This document shows, in pieces, positions 8,687 to 16,462 of a stretch of DNA of 56,431 bases (its first letter is position 1; each line of letters begins with the position of its first letter). A model generated the notes under the pieces. It did not search any database, was not told where the DNA came from, and saw nothing but the letters and a program-made list of their open reading frames with translations. This DNA is from Desulfatirhabdium sp964549995 (GTDB lineage Bacteria; Desulfobacterota; Desulfobacteria; Desulfobacterales; Desulfatirhabdiaceae), in NCBI GenBank assembly GCA_964549995.1, contig CAZJXF010000003.1, positions 1 to 56,431 of the forward strand, in the 5' to 3' direction. The translations under genes and the position numbers were made by a program.

Positions 8687-9026
8687 GATCGTCCACCCTT
8701 GAAAGGGAAAATGCGCGATGCCACGTGCGAAGTGCGAGCGTGCGATCTATACAAGTCCTATAACGTAAGGCGGCCGTGGGGGAGCATCGATGGCCTCTGT
8801 GCTCATTTGCTGTTCGGTTAAACCGTATCCCCAAGGTAGCGGCCGCGTGCAACATACGGCTCTGCCTTCGCAGCAATGTGCTATGCGGCCAAGTCAGAAT
8901 TTCAGCCCTGCGCTACGATGAATGAAAACCGTTCAGGTGCCTTTCGTCGTAAAAAAATAGAAGTCTTCCATTTCTCTTCTGACTTCTGACTTCTGACTCC
9001 TGCCCTCTGCCCCCTATCAATTCCCC
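8687..9026. other. 340-bp intergenic gap inside the atp operon
   Basis: No gene is visible between the c and b genes. The part next to the c gene holds a heptamer array (8979-9013); the rest contains weak inverted repeats around GCGGCCG. It may hold a processing site or a second promoter, but none could be recognised. Confidence 0.5.
8979..9013. repeat. five 7-bp tandem units (CTGACTT type)
   Basis: CTGACTT, CTGACTT, CTGACTC, CTGCCCT and CTGCCCC in perfect 7-bp register, 13 bp after the c-subunit stop codon. The same unit recurs at 15762-15807. Confidence 0.8.
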
Positions 9027-9278
9027 TCAAACAACGACAAACATCAGCAGCAACGCGATGACCAGCGAATAAATACCGGTCGATTCTGCGACAGCCTGAC
9101 CGACCAGCATGGTCCGGGTAATCAAACCGGCTTCTGCAGGGTTTCGGCCGATGGCTTCACAAGCCTTCGATGCGGTGATGCCTTCGCCGACACCGGGTCC
9201 AATGGCACCAAGCCCCATTGCAATGCCTGCACCCAGAAATGCCGCTGCCTTGACCAAATCCGCTCCTTCGATTGCCAT
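9027..9278 (-). CDS. atpE: ATP synthase subunit c with Na+ signature and two carboxylates
   Basis: An 83-residue single-hairpin proteolipid. Helix 1 is GLGAIGPGVGEG, the loop is GRNPAEAG, and helix 2 is MLVGQAVAESTGIYSLVIAL. Counting from ATG 9278 (preceded by TTGGAGGAAACC), Glu65, Ser66, Thr67 and Tyr70 match the Na+-binding residues known from Ilyobacter tartaricus subunit c, and Glu32 takes the place of its Gln32. A second carboxylate at that position is known from N-type ATPases and some other Na+ enzymes. It lies directly after the quadruple c-subunit gene, so the rotor may contain both. Confidence 0.93.
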   Translation of the reverse strand: MAIEGADLVKAAAFLGAGIAMGLGAIGPGVGEGITASKACEAIGRNPAEAGLITRTMLVGQAVAESTGIYSLVIALLLMFVVV

Positions 9279-9413
9279 GGTTTCCTCCAAACCGCTGTGA
9301 ATGGTTGATGTGGATATTGTCGGAATCCCCCATGCACGTTCGGCTGGATCGAAGATCCGATTCAGCGTCCCGCCGGCCGAAGGTCGTCGGGGGAACCTTT
9401 CGTAGAAAAATGC

Positions 9414-10382
9414 CTAAAAAACGAAGATCATGATCAACGCGATGACCAGCGAATAAATACCGGTCGATTCTGCGACGGCCTGACCGACCAGCATGGTGCG
9501 GGTCAGCTCGCCTGCAGCGCGAATGTTTCGAGAAAGCCAGTCTACGGCTGCCATGCCGGCAAAGCCTTCGCCGACACCCGGGCCGAAGGCACCAAGCCCC
9601 ATGCAGATACCGGATGCCAGAAGTGCCATCGGTCTCGACAGCGTTTCCGTTTCTGGAAACACGCGAAAAATCAGGATAAAGCTGATGAGAAGGCCGTAAA
9701 TGGCCGTCGTTTGGGTGACCGCCTGCCCCAACAGCATCAGGTTGGTGACGGGGGCCGCGTTGGCTGGATGCCGGGCTACGCCCTCGCAGCTGGCCTTTGC
9801 AACGAGACCGCCGCCGATACCCGGACCGATGGCAGCCAGTCCGGTCGATATTCCGGCTCCAAGGATGGCCGCCCACGTCGGCGACAGGGGGCGGTCCGAA
9901 AAATCGGTAAAGAGAAGAATGAAGGCGATGACGAGAGAGAAAATGGCCGGTGTTTGGCAGACGGCGGATCCGACCAGCATGTTGGTCATGAGTCTTCCGC
10001 CTGCTGCAGGCTGACGGGCCGTTCCGACACATGCGGCTGCAGCCGGAAAACCGGAACCGATCCCAGAGCCCATGGCGCCGAATCCCATGCAGATGCCTGC
10101 TGCAAGGCATACCGATACGTTGATGAGATGGGGGGGCTGCTGGGTGAATAAAAGCAGCATGGCGACAACCAGCGCGAAAATGGATGCGGATTCAGCGACG
10201 GCCTGCCCGACCAGCATAAGCTTCAGAATATCCCCGGATTGTTCGGGGCGGCTTCCAATGGCCAACGCAGCCTGTGATGCGGCATAGCCTTCTCCGACAG
10301 CCGCACCGATAGCTCCGAACCCGATGGCGATCCCTGCAGAAGCAAACGATGATGCATTGACCCAGGTTTGGATGTCTGTCAT
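9414..10382 (-). CDS. fused four-hairpin ATP synthase c-subunit
   Basis: 322 residues with eight membrane helices: four c-type hairpins joined in one chain (about 10-80, 90-160, 168-240 and 250-322). The ion-site Glu of helix 2 is present in hairpin 1 (Glu64, GQAVAES) and hairpin 4 (Glu305, GQAVAESTGIY). Hairpins 2 and 3 have Gln at that place (Gln143 in GSAVCQT, Gln224 in GQAVTQT). The same two active hairpins carry Glu in helix 1 (Glu31, Glu272), where hairpins 2 and 3 have Ser and Gly. Linkers are short (QQPPH, FSDRPLSP, RVFPETETLSRP). It lies 1 bp after atpB and 135 bp before the normal c gene. Double and triple fused proteolipids are known from V/A-type ATPases and Acetobacterium; I do not know of a quadruple F-type one with this pattern. 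Confidence 0.93.
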   Translation of the reverse strand: MTDIQTWVNASSFASAGIAIGFGAIGAAVGEGYAASQAALAIGSRPEQSGDILKLMLVGQAVAESASIFALVVAMLLLFTQQPPHLINVSVCLAAGICMGFGAMGSGIGSGFPAAAACVGTARQPAAGGRLMTNMLVGSAVCQTPAIFSLVIAFILLFTDFSDRPLSPTWAAILGAGISTGLAAIGPGIGGGLVAKASCEGVARHPANAAPVTNLMLLGQAVTQTTAIYGLLISFILIFRVFPETETLSRPMALLASGICMGLGAFGPGVGEGFAGMAAVDWLSRNIRAAGELTRTMLVGQAVAESTGIYSLVIALIMIFVF

Positions 10383-10383
10383 A

Positions 10384-11058
10384 TCAATTCACCATGACCG
10401 ATATATACACAATGGAGAGCATCGTGAACACGAAGGCCTGAATGGTTCCGGCGAACAATCCGAAAAAGGCGTTCAGCAGCGGCGGTAGAATCAGGCTGTA
10501 GCACAGGTGGGTAATCACCAGAACGATGATGGAGCCGCCCATGATGTTTCCAAAAAGCCGGAAGGAGATGGAAACGACCTTGGCCAGCTCGCCGATGATG
10601 TTCAGTGGCGCCATGAAGAAGATCGGATCGAAGTATCCCTTCAGATAGGCTTTCAATCCCTTGGCCCGTATGCCGGCATAGTGGGAAACGACGAATACCA
10701 TGGTTCCCATGCTGAGGGTCGTGTTGAGATCTTTGGTCGGCTCTTCACATACAGGGATCAGACCGATCCAGTTGGACAGCAGCAGGAACAGGAACAGGGC
10801 ACTGATCATCGGTGAATATTTTCGGGCAAGCTCCTTTCCCATGGCGTCTTCGGTGAGGGTGTAGAGATTGGCAACGAGCAGCTCGCCGACGACCTGCAAC
10901 GGCCCGGGTTTCAGGGCGCGTTTTCGGGCAGTCATGAACCCGAAAAGGATGAGGCAGGTCAACACAATCCAGGTCATGATCATGGTTTCGAGGTTGAGCG
11001 TTGCCGTGTAGTCGCCCAGATGAATCAGAAGTTGATGGATTTTCCCCAGTTCACCCAT
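10384..11058 (-). CDS. atpB: F-type ATP synthase subunit a
   Basis: 224-residue membrane stator that forms the two ion half-channels facing the c-ring. It shows NWIGLIPV, PLNIIGELAKVVSISFRLFGNIMGG with the essential arginine (SFRLFGN), and the closing TIQAFVFTMLSIVYISV. It precedes the fused c-subunit with almost no gap and follows atpI after 74 nt. Length is at the short end for the family. ATG 11058 starts a plausible amphipathic N-terminus. Confidence 0.95.
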   Translation of the reverse strand: MGELGKIHQLLIHLGDYTATLNLETMIMTWIVLTCLILFGFMTARKRALKPGPLQVVGELLVANLYTLTEDAMGKELARKYSPMISALFLFLLLSNWIGLIPVCEEPTKDLNTTLSMGTMVFVVSHYAGIRAKGLKAYLKGYFDPIFFMAPLNIIGELAKVVSISFRLFGNIMGGSIIVLVITHLCYSLILPPLLNAFFGLFAGTIQAFVFTMLSIVYISVMVN

Positions 11059-11132
11059 AAGACCTTCCTCTACCTGAAAAAGCCGTTCTAAGTGTCCGGC
11101 CCGTTGTTACACCGTCTGTCTCGTCCGTTGGA

Positions 11133-11513
11133 TCATGTCGATTTTTCCCGATACCGATCCAGCAGGGTCTGTGCCAACATGACGATCTGGACCATGAAGA
11201 GCCCGATACAGACGCCCAGAACCTCGAAACGGGAGGATTTGAAAGCCGCAACGATCGGGATGGCCAAAACGATATACCGCAATCCGATGGATCCGAAGGA
11301 CAACAGGGTGGATCGTTTTCGGGTGGCATCGATCGTCTTGGGGAGGGCCTGCGCCATGAGAACGAAATTGATGATGCTGAAAAGCGTTCCCAAGATCAAT
11401 CCGCGTCCCCATGAACCATGTCCGAGTAGGATGAGGGCCAGCCCTGCGACAATGGCCAGAATCATCGCCCTGGAACCGTACTGTTTTTGGATGTTCTGTA
11501 AGGAGGATGTCAT
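11133..11513 (-). CDS. atpI: ATP synthase subunit I-like membrane protein
   Basis: 126 residues with four predicted membrane helices (about 18-33, 40-55, 75-92, 97-117), as in the ATP synthase I family found at the head of atp operons, where AtpI assists c-ring assembly. Its start overlaps the end of the upstream gene by ATGA. In N-ATPase operons a protein of this type (AtpQ/AtpR) has the same place; I cannot tell the two families apart by eye. Confidence 0.75.
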   Translation of the reverse strand: MTSSLQNIQKQYGSRAMILAIVAGLALILLGHGSWGRGLILGTLFSIINFVLMAQALPKTIDATRKRSTLLSFGSIGLRYIVLAIPIVAAFKSSRFEVLGVCIGLFMVQIVMLAQTLLDRYREKST

Positions 11514-11869
11514 GGTTCGCTGTCGGAGGATGAGCGCATGCGTTTGTCTCGCTCGGTCATTTCAAGGATTTGACGGTAGGTGGTGTAGGCGCCGCCGATG
11601 ACGCCGAGTACGGTCAGGATGCTGACGAAGATGCCGCGAAAACCGAACATGCCGTCGAGGTATCTGCCTGTAAAGAAACAGAAAACAATGCATCCGACCA
11701 TGGTGAGGCCGATCTGCATGATGAAGGAAAGATGCTCCGACCAAATGCGACTGGTTCTGAACCGAAGCCAGCGATATGGTTTCGGGAAATGCTCAGGGCC
11801 AGCCGAATCCGGATTTGCTTTATCCATCGGAAACCCCATCGCGTTGAGTGGCATTTTCCCTTCCTTCAA
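11510..11869 (-). CDS. AtpZ/AtpI-family small membrane protein
   Basis: 119 residues with a soluble N-terminal part (residues 1-45) and two membrane helices, LSFIMQIGLTMVGCIVFCFF and FRGIFVSILTVLGVIGGAYT, separated by the TGRYLDGMFG turn. This is the two-helix pattern of AtpZ-like proteins encoded upstream of atpI-atpB. It is the first gene of the membrane-sector operon. AtpZ-AtpI has been linked to Mg2+/Ca2+ uptake and c-ring stability in other bacteria; its role here is inference. Confidence 0.75.
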   Translation of the reverse strand: MKEGKMPLNAMGFPMDKANPDSAGPEHFPKPYRWLRFRTSRIWSEHLSFIMQIGLTMVGCIVFCFFTGRYLDGMFGFRGIFVSILTVLGVIGGAYTTYRQILEMTERDKRMRSSSDSEP

Positions 11870-12154
11870 CCCTTATCGAAGGTGTTCACCGTTCGATTGG
11901 AATAGCGGCCGAACGCTGAAAAACCGATCCGAGGCAGCAAGGCAGGCACATCGATCCGTGAATGTGAATCATTTACAGATTGCGAAATATCCTGTCAACA
12001 GGCTTTTATCATTAGGTAAAAATAATTTCTGAAGCTTATGCATTCGTTGATATGCGTTTAAACAGATGAATGAAAATGGAGATTTCCAGTGTTCATTGTA
12101 ACAATGCGAATTCAGGCAAAGGGGAAGAGCGGAAAGGGTCAAGGGGTGGATGGG
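11870..12154. other. atp operon upstream region
   Basis: AT-rich, no gene seen; it should contain the atp promoter reading leftward, but no clear -35/-10 pair could be picked. Confidence 0.4.
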
Positions 12155-12394
12155 AAGGTTTGGATACCGCAAGCGAAACGTGTTTGAAGCCGCCGGCGAA
12201 CGTAGGGCCGGGAATGCATTTCACTTCGACTTGTGTTTGCCACGATTTCTATGAGATGATCTTCCATTGAGTGTCTGGCTACATGTCCGGCAGAGCCGAG
12301 ATCGGGCGGTTGAATTTTTCGGTGCAGCAAAAATGGCGTACGCATCCCATGCGGCTCATTGAAGTCTCAATGACTTTTTGCGAAGCCGTGATCG
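12155..12394. repeat. decayed copy of the MITE-like element (copy F)
   Basis: Retains GAAACGTGTTTGAAGCCGCC and GACTTTTTGCGAAGCCGTGA, which match arm and end sequences of the intact copies at 21396 and 47199, but the centre has diverged. It fills the gap between prkA and the atp operon. Confidence 0.5.
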
Positions 12395-12395
12395 T

Positions 12396-14747
12396 TTAGG
12401 ATGCAAACTTCCGTGCGATGTCGTTGTCGATGACGTACATGCAGACTTCCTTGGCGCCGAGCTGCGAATACTGGAACTTTCGTCCTAAATTTTCGATAAC
12501 GCTCTGCACATCCGCCTTGATACGCGCATCGTAATTGTTGAAAGCCTCCGTTCCGAAATCCTTGATGGCCATCCGGAAGGCCTCGCTTTTCAGCAGGGGA
12601 TCGAGCGCTTTTTCCTTCAGGTTGTATACAGCCCTGTCATAAAGCTCCTTGAAAAGCTTCGTTTCGGTGACGGGCTTTCCCTCCTGCATCATTTCCACCG
12701 TCAATGTCTTTGCCGCATACTCTTTCTGGACATCCGACCGGAAACGGATACGTTTTTCGGCTGCAGCCCCCTCTCCGATCAGGACGTTTTCCTGGGAAAC
12801 CAAGTAATCTTCCGTGATTTCGAGTCGGTCTCCCGTGAAACGACAGTGTTCGATGGCCCCGATTTCGAAATTGACGGCGAACAGGTAATTCTGGATATTC
12901 CGGGAAATGGCTTCCTCGTTGTAGTCGTACAGAGCTTCCTTGACCTCCTGAAGAACCGTGTAGTTGTAAAGCCGTTGAAGGGATTCGAGAAATCCGGCCG
13001 GAATCGATCGCAAAAGATCGGGTCGGATCCGCGTGAAGAAATGGCTGAGGGCTGCCATGTTGATGAGTCTGCCTTCTCGGGCTGCGAAGGAATAGAACTC
13101 GTTGAAGATCTTGATCGAATCCCTCCCCGAAAGTCCCTGGTTTCCTTCCGATTCCGATTCGGCGATGATCCGTCTTCTGCGTTTTGCGGTGAATCGTTTC
13201 CGGTCCTCGTCGCTCAGCCAGTTTGGAATGTGGCCTGCATAGATTTCCATCTTCAACAGCATCAGGTTTTCGTCACAATAAGAGCTGTAGCGCTGCGGAT
13301 TTTCGATCCATTCCATCAAAGCTTCGGACCGTGTCTTGAGCCGGGTGGAAATGATCACCCGAGCGAAGTTGTGCAGTACTCGTGGAAGGAAACCGGCATC
13401 GATATGCTTTCCGAAAATGTTCCGATAGATGGCGACTTCGGTTTTGAGATCGAGCACGTAGGGAATGTTGACGGATGCGATCCGGTCGCTGAAAGATTGG
13501 ATGTCCTCGATGTTTTTTCGGTCTTCCGGGTTCATGAGCGCCAGAAAGAGGGAATGAACGTTTTCCTCGATGTCCTCGACCTTGTGCACTTCCTCGCTGA
13601 TAATGTTGTGCAGTTCGATCAGCCGCTCGACGTTGTGGCCCTTGATGTCCATCAGGGCATAGATGCCGTTGTTCGTTCGGGCATACTGCGAATAGAGATA
13701 GCGCACCCGGTTGCTGTCTCGAAGGATGGCGTTGATCCGGCTCTGCAAAATGGGATTGGTCAGAATCGTTTGCCGCATGGGCTTATCCCCGGGATTGAAG
13801 ACCGAGATGCCTTCACCCATGCGCCGGGAAAACCGATACGGCCGGGCAAACACCATTCCGAACACCTTCAGCGGACTGCCCAGCTTTTCCAGCAGAGCCT
13901 CGTAAAGCGACTGACAGATCGTACAGGCCGTTTCCCGGAAGACCCAGTCATACTCTTTCTCTGTGTAGAGGCGATGTTTGAATTCGTGATCTTCGAAGAG
14001 TTCGTCGAGGAACGTCCTGCGAAATTCCTTGGGAAGGATGAGGATGGGGTGATCGTGGCTGGGACAGGGGACTTCGATCGTTTCTTCGAGCGTAACGGGT
14101 GATTCGTCCATGAGATGGATATCGGGCGGAAGCTTTCCGGATGGGTCTTCGAACTCGGCCGTCGGTGTCTTGAAGTCGAACGGCATTCCCCCATTGGAGG
14201 GCTCCTGCACCAAATGCAGGATGCGGTTGACGAGGGGATGGATGTCTCCGTTTCCGGGTCCGCCGATGGTTCGTCGGTTCAGCCGCCACAGGGTTTCATA
14301 GCGCATCCCTTCATCTGTGTTGGCGTACTGCTCGAATTTCATCAGCAGGTTGTTCAGAAACGTGCTTTTCCCACATCCCGGAGGTCCGTCGAAGATGTAG
14401 ATTTTGTTCTGCTGAGCCCCCCGCCGTAGGGCCTCCACCTGATGGATAAGCCGGTTGGCGAAGAGCCGGTCGGCGAAGAACGGATGATCGGTTCCCTCGA
14501 CGAAAAGACGGGTGCAGTCGTAGTGAACGAAGCGGATGGACTCCGGGTCGTCGGGGTATTCGTCCTCGCCTTCTCCGACGTAGGCATGGATCATGTCGTG
14601 GAACACTTGGAACACGTTGCGGAGGATCCGATCCGGGGTTTCCACGAGACGGGCGATGAAGGATTCATAGGAAATCACACAGCGCATCCGATCCTGTCGC
14701 TGCATGCTGTCTTCCAGGTGGCGGAAAGCCTTTCGAATCGTTTCCAT
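12396..14747 (-). CDS. PrkA-type AAA+ serine protein kinase
   Basis: 783 residues. The N-terminal AAA+ part has Walker A FDGPPGCGKST (near residue 125) and ADRLFANRLIHQVEALRRG just before it, as in PrkA/YeaG kinases; the C-terminal part fits the PrkA kinase domain by position. It is longer than E. coli YeaG (644 aa), so it belongs to an extended subfamily. YeaG-type kinases act in stress and stationary-phase signalling, usually beside yeaH and spoVR genes, which are absent here. ATG 14747 follows GAGAGGATGCC; an earlier in-frame ATG at 14843 overlaps fdhD and is less likely. The gene is 73 bp downstream of fdhD on the same strand. Confidence 0.78.
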   Translation of the reverse strand: METIRKAFRHLEDSMQRQDRMRCVISYESFIARLVETPDRILRNVFQVFHDMIHAYVGEGEDEYPDDPESIRFVHYDCTRLFVEGTDHPFFADRLFANRLIHQVEALRRGAQQNKIYIFDGPPGCGKSTFLNNLLMKFEQYANTDEGMRYETLWRLNRRTIGGPGNGDIHPLVNRILHLVQEPSNGGMPFDFKTPTAEFEDPSGKLPPDIHLMDESPVTLEETIEVPCPSHDHPILILPKEFRRTFLDELFEDHEFKHRLYTEKEYDWVFRETACTICQSLYEALLEKLGSPLKVFGMVFARPYRFSRRMGEGISVFNPGDKPMRQTILTNPILQSRINAILRDSNRVRYLYSQYARTNNGIYALMDIKGHNVERLIELHNIISEEVHKVEDIEENVHSLFLALMNPEDRKNIEDIQSFSDRIASVNIPYVLDLKTEVAIYRNIFGKHIDAGFLPRVLHNFARVIISTRLKTRSEALMEWIENPQRYSSYCDENLMLLKMEIYAGHIPNWLSDEDRKRFTAKRRRRIIAESESEGNQGLSGRDSIKIFNEFYSFAAREGRLINMAALSHFFTRIRPDLLRSIPAGFLESLQRLYNYTVLQEVKEALYDYNEEAISRNIQNYLFAVNFEIGAIEHCRFTGDRLEITEDYLVSQENVLIGEGAAAEKRIRFRSDVQKEYAAKTLTVEMMQEGKPVTETKLFKELYDRAVYNLKEKALDPLLKSEAFRMAIKDFGTEAFNNYDARIKADVQSVIENLGRKFQYSQLGAKEVCMYVIDNDIARKFAS

Positions 14748-14820
14748 GGCATCCTCTCGAAAGAGCAGGTGACAGGTAGGAGGACCGGGCTTCATATCCG
14801 GCCGGTTCCGAGGAGGCCGA

Positions 14821-15615
14821 TTATCGCTCGATCCGTTCTTCACCGCAAAAAATCAGAAGTCCATACCCAGGGGCCAGGCAGGCCAGGGTCATGTTCAGTT
14901 TTCTGGCGAGATCGACGGCAAGGGATGTCGGTCTGGAGACCGATACAATCACGGGGATGCGGGCGCGACCCGCTTTTTGAACCAGTTCGTAGCTGGTTCT
15001 GGAGGAAAGAACCAGCAGGGCGGCATCTTGCAGCCGGTTTTCCAGAAAGACCTTTCCGATGGTCTTGTCGAGAGCGTTGTGTCTGCCGACATCTTCGGCT
15101 ACCGCAAGAATGTTGCCGTCTCGATCCGAAATCATCGCGGCATGCGAAGAATGGGTGCTGCGGCGCAGCGGCTGATGTGCTCCGATGTCCTCGATACAGG
15201 TCATCACCATGGTGACCCTCAGCCCGCCGTTCATTGCAAATGGGTCGATCCGGGCGCTCAGATCCTCGATCAGCTCCTTACCGCAGATGCCGCAGCTCGT
15301 CTGGCTGATGAAACCCTTTCGTTCGAGGAAATTCGCAACGATCCGCCTTCGTTCCGGCTTGAGGGTCACGGTGACCACCTGCCCTTCCCCGCTGTCGCAT
15401 TGGGCCATGGAACCAATGTCGTCGATCGTGTCGATGATGCCTTCGGTAAGGCAGAACCCGGCTGCATGGGCCATTTCATCCCCGGGTGTCCGCATGACGA
15501 CCGAATAGGGTTTGCCTTCAATGCGAATGGCCAGGGGTTCTTCGACAATCAGCTCACGAACATCCGTGGTGCTGACATTGCCGCTCCAGTGGATGAGGCG
15601 TTCGGTTCGGATCAT
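14821..15615 (-). CDS. fdhD: FdhD, sulfur carrier for formate dehydrogenase maturation
   Basis: 264 residues. FdhD passes sulfur from a cysteine desulfurase to the molybdenum or tungsten bis-MGD cofactor of formate dehydrogenase. Visible hallmarks are TSCGICGKELIEDL with the functional CxxC, HSSHAAMI, AEDVGRHNALDKTIG and LSSRTSYELVQKA. No formate dehydrogenase gene is present in the window. It implies a formate-using or formate-producing metabolism and fits with selenocysteine use suggested elsewhere. Confidence 0.95.
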   Translation of the reverse strand: MIRTERLIHWSGNVSTTDVRELIVEEPLAIRIEGKPYSVVMRTPGDEMAHAAGFCLTEGIIDTIDDIGSMAQCDSGEGQVVTVTLKPERRRIVANFLERKGFISQTSCGICGKELIEDLSARIDPFAMNGGLRVTMVMTCIEDIGAHQPLRRSTHSSHAAMISDRDGNILAVAEDVGRHNALDKTIGKVFLENRLQDAALLVLSSRTSYELVQKAGRARIPVIVSVSRPTSLAVDLARKLNMTLACLAPGYGLLIFCGEERIER

Positions 15616-15930
15616 GGGGTACGACTTTTTGCGACTCCGTCATGGGTGATACAGGTCCCGGGGGTGACCTGCGTGGGAATCGCCCATGCAACCCAGGTTT
15701 CACCCCGGTTAATGAAAGTCGCAGGGGCAAGCTATAAAAAATGGGAGCCATCCGCTTTCTTCTGACTCCTGACTCCTGACTTCTGACTCCTGACTTCTGA
15801 CTTCTGATATTCGACTTTCGTAGGAAAGCATATTGCGGCTTCATCGGCCTTTACAATTCGAAGAGCGGATGTTAGATTTCCCGAAAAGGCATCTCCGTTA
15901 TCCATTGAATCCTTGTCGCAGGAGCCCCCC
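15616..15930. other. intergenic region with heptamer array and element end
   Basis: No gene seen. Contains a MITE-end-like GACTTTTTGCGACTCC (about 15630), a GC-rich dyad around CAGGTCCCGGGGGTGACCTG and the heptamer array at 15762. The hsp20 promoter should lie in the last 100 bp but was not recognised. Confidence 0.45.
15762..15807. repeat. six and a half 7-bp tandem units (CTGACTC/CTGACTT)
   Basis: Perfect 7-bp register, units alternating between CTGACTC and CTGACTT. Same unit as at 8979-9013. Confidence 0.85.
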
Positions 15931-16377
15931 ATGGAATACATCAAGATCAAGTTCGGCAACGAGTTGGACAGCATCGGTTCTCGTTTCGAAACCACGCTCG
16001 AACAGATGTTCCGCACGATGAATCCGGGATTTTCGCTCTGCAGCCCTTCCTGGACCCCGCCCATGGACATTTTCGAAACCAGAGACGCCATCATTATCCG
16101 AGCGGACATGGCCGGAGTCAAGAAAGAAGACATGGAAGTGGAGATCAACAGCAAGGCTGTCCGGATTTATGGAAAACGCAGTGAGCTCACGCCCGGTGAA
16201 AACGGCACCTATCGTCTGGCCGAAATTCAATACGGAACCTTCGAGCGGATCCTCTTTCTTCCAGCCCCGGTCGATACGGAAATCGTCAATGCTTCCTACG
16301 TCAACGGATTTCTGCAGATCACCCTCGCCAAGCTGCCCATGGACACGGTACACAAGATTCCGATTTCCGAGGAATGA
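15931..16377 (+). CDS. Hsp20-family small heat-shock protein
   Basis: 148 residues with an alpha-crystallin domain: PPMDIFETRDAIIIRADMAG, DMEVEINSKAVRIYGKR, YGTFERILFLPAPVD and the closing NGFLQITLAKL. It is an ATP-independent holdase that binds unfolding proteins. The C-terminal I-x-I-type tail appears as HKIPIS. ATG 15931 follows AGGAGCCCCCC; a TTG 18 nt upstream is less likely. lon follows 85 nt downstream, a common proteostasis pairing. Confidence 0.93.
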   Translation: MEYIKIKFGNELDSIGSRFETTLEQMFRTMNPGFSLCSPSWTPPMDIFETRDAIIIRADMAGVKKEDMEVEINSKAVRIYGKRSELTPGENGTYRLAEIQYGTFERILFLPAPVDTEIVNASYVNGFLQITLAKLPMDTVHKIPISEE

Positions 16378-16462
16378 TGCCGATTGGTCTCCTTCACCGT
16401 CCAGATGAAGAATTTTTTTAGTTCGTCATGGGTTATCAACCACCAGCAAGTGGAGGTCACGA

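Noticed and set aside
9414..10382. Fused c-subunit as an artefact of a missing stop codon between tandem atpE genes
   Set aside because: The three linkers are short and in frame, hairpins 2 and 3 share the same loss of Glu, and internal ribosome sites and starts are lacking.
8231..11869. Complete N-ATPase operon
   Set aside because: Double-carboxylate c-subunits fit, but F1 genes and the typical atpD-atpC start are absent and two b genes are present.
12846..14102. 418-aa plus-strand frame opposite the PrkA-type kinase
   Set aside because: Antisense shadow without recognisable domains; the minus-strand gene has Walker A and PrkA features.
8979..15807. CRISPR array from short direct repeats
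   Set aside because: Units are contiguous 7-mers without spacers; no cas genes.
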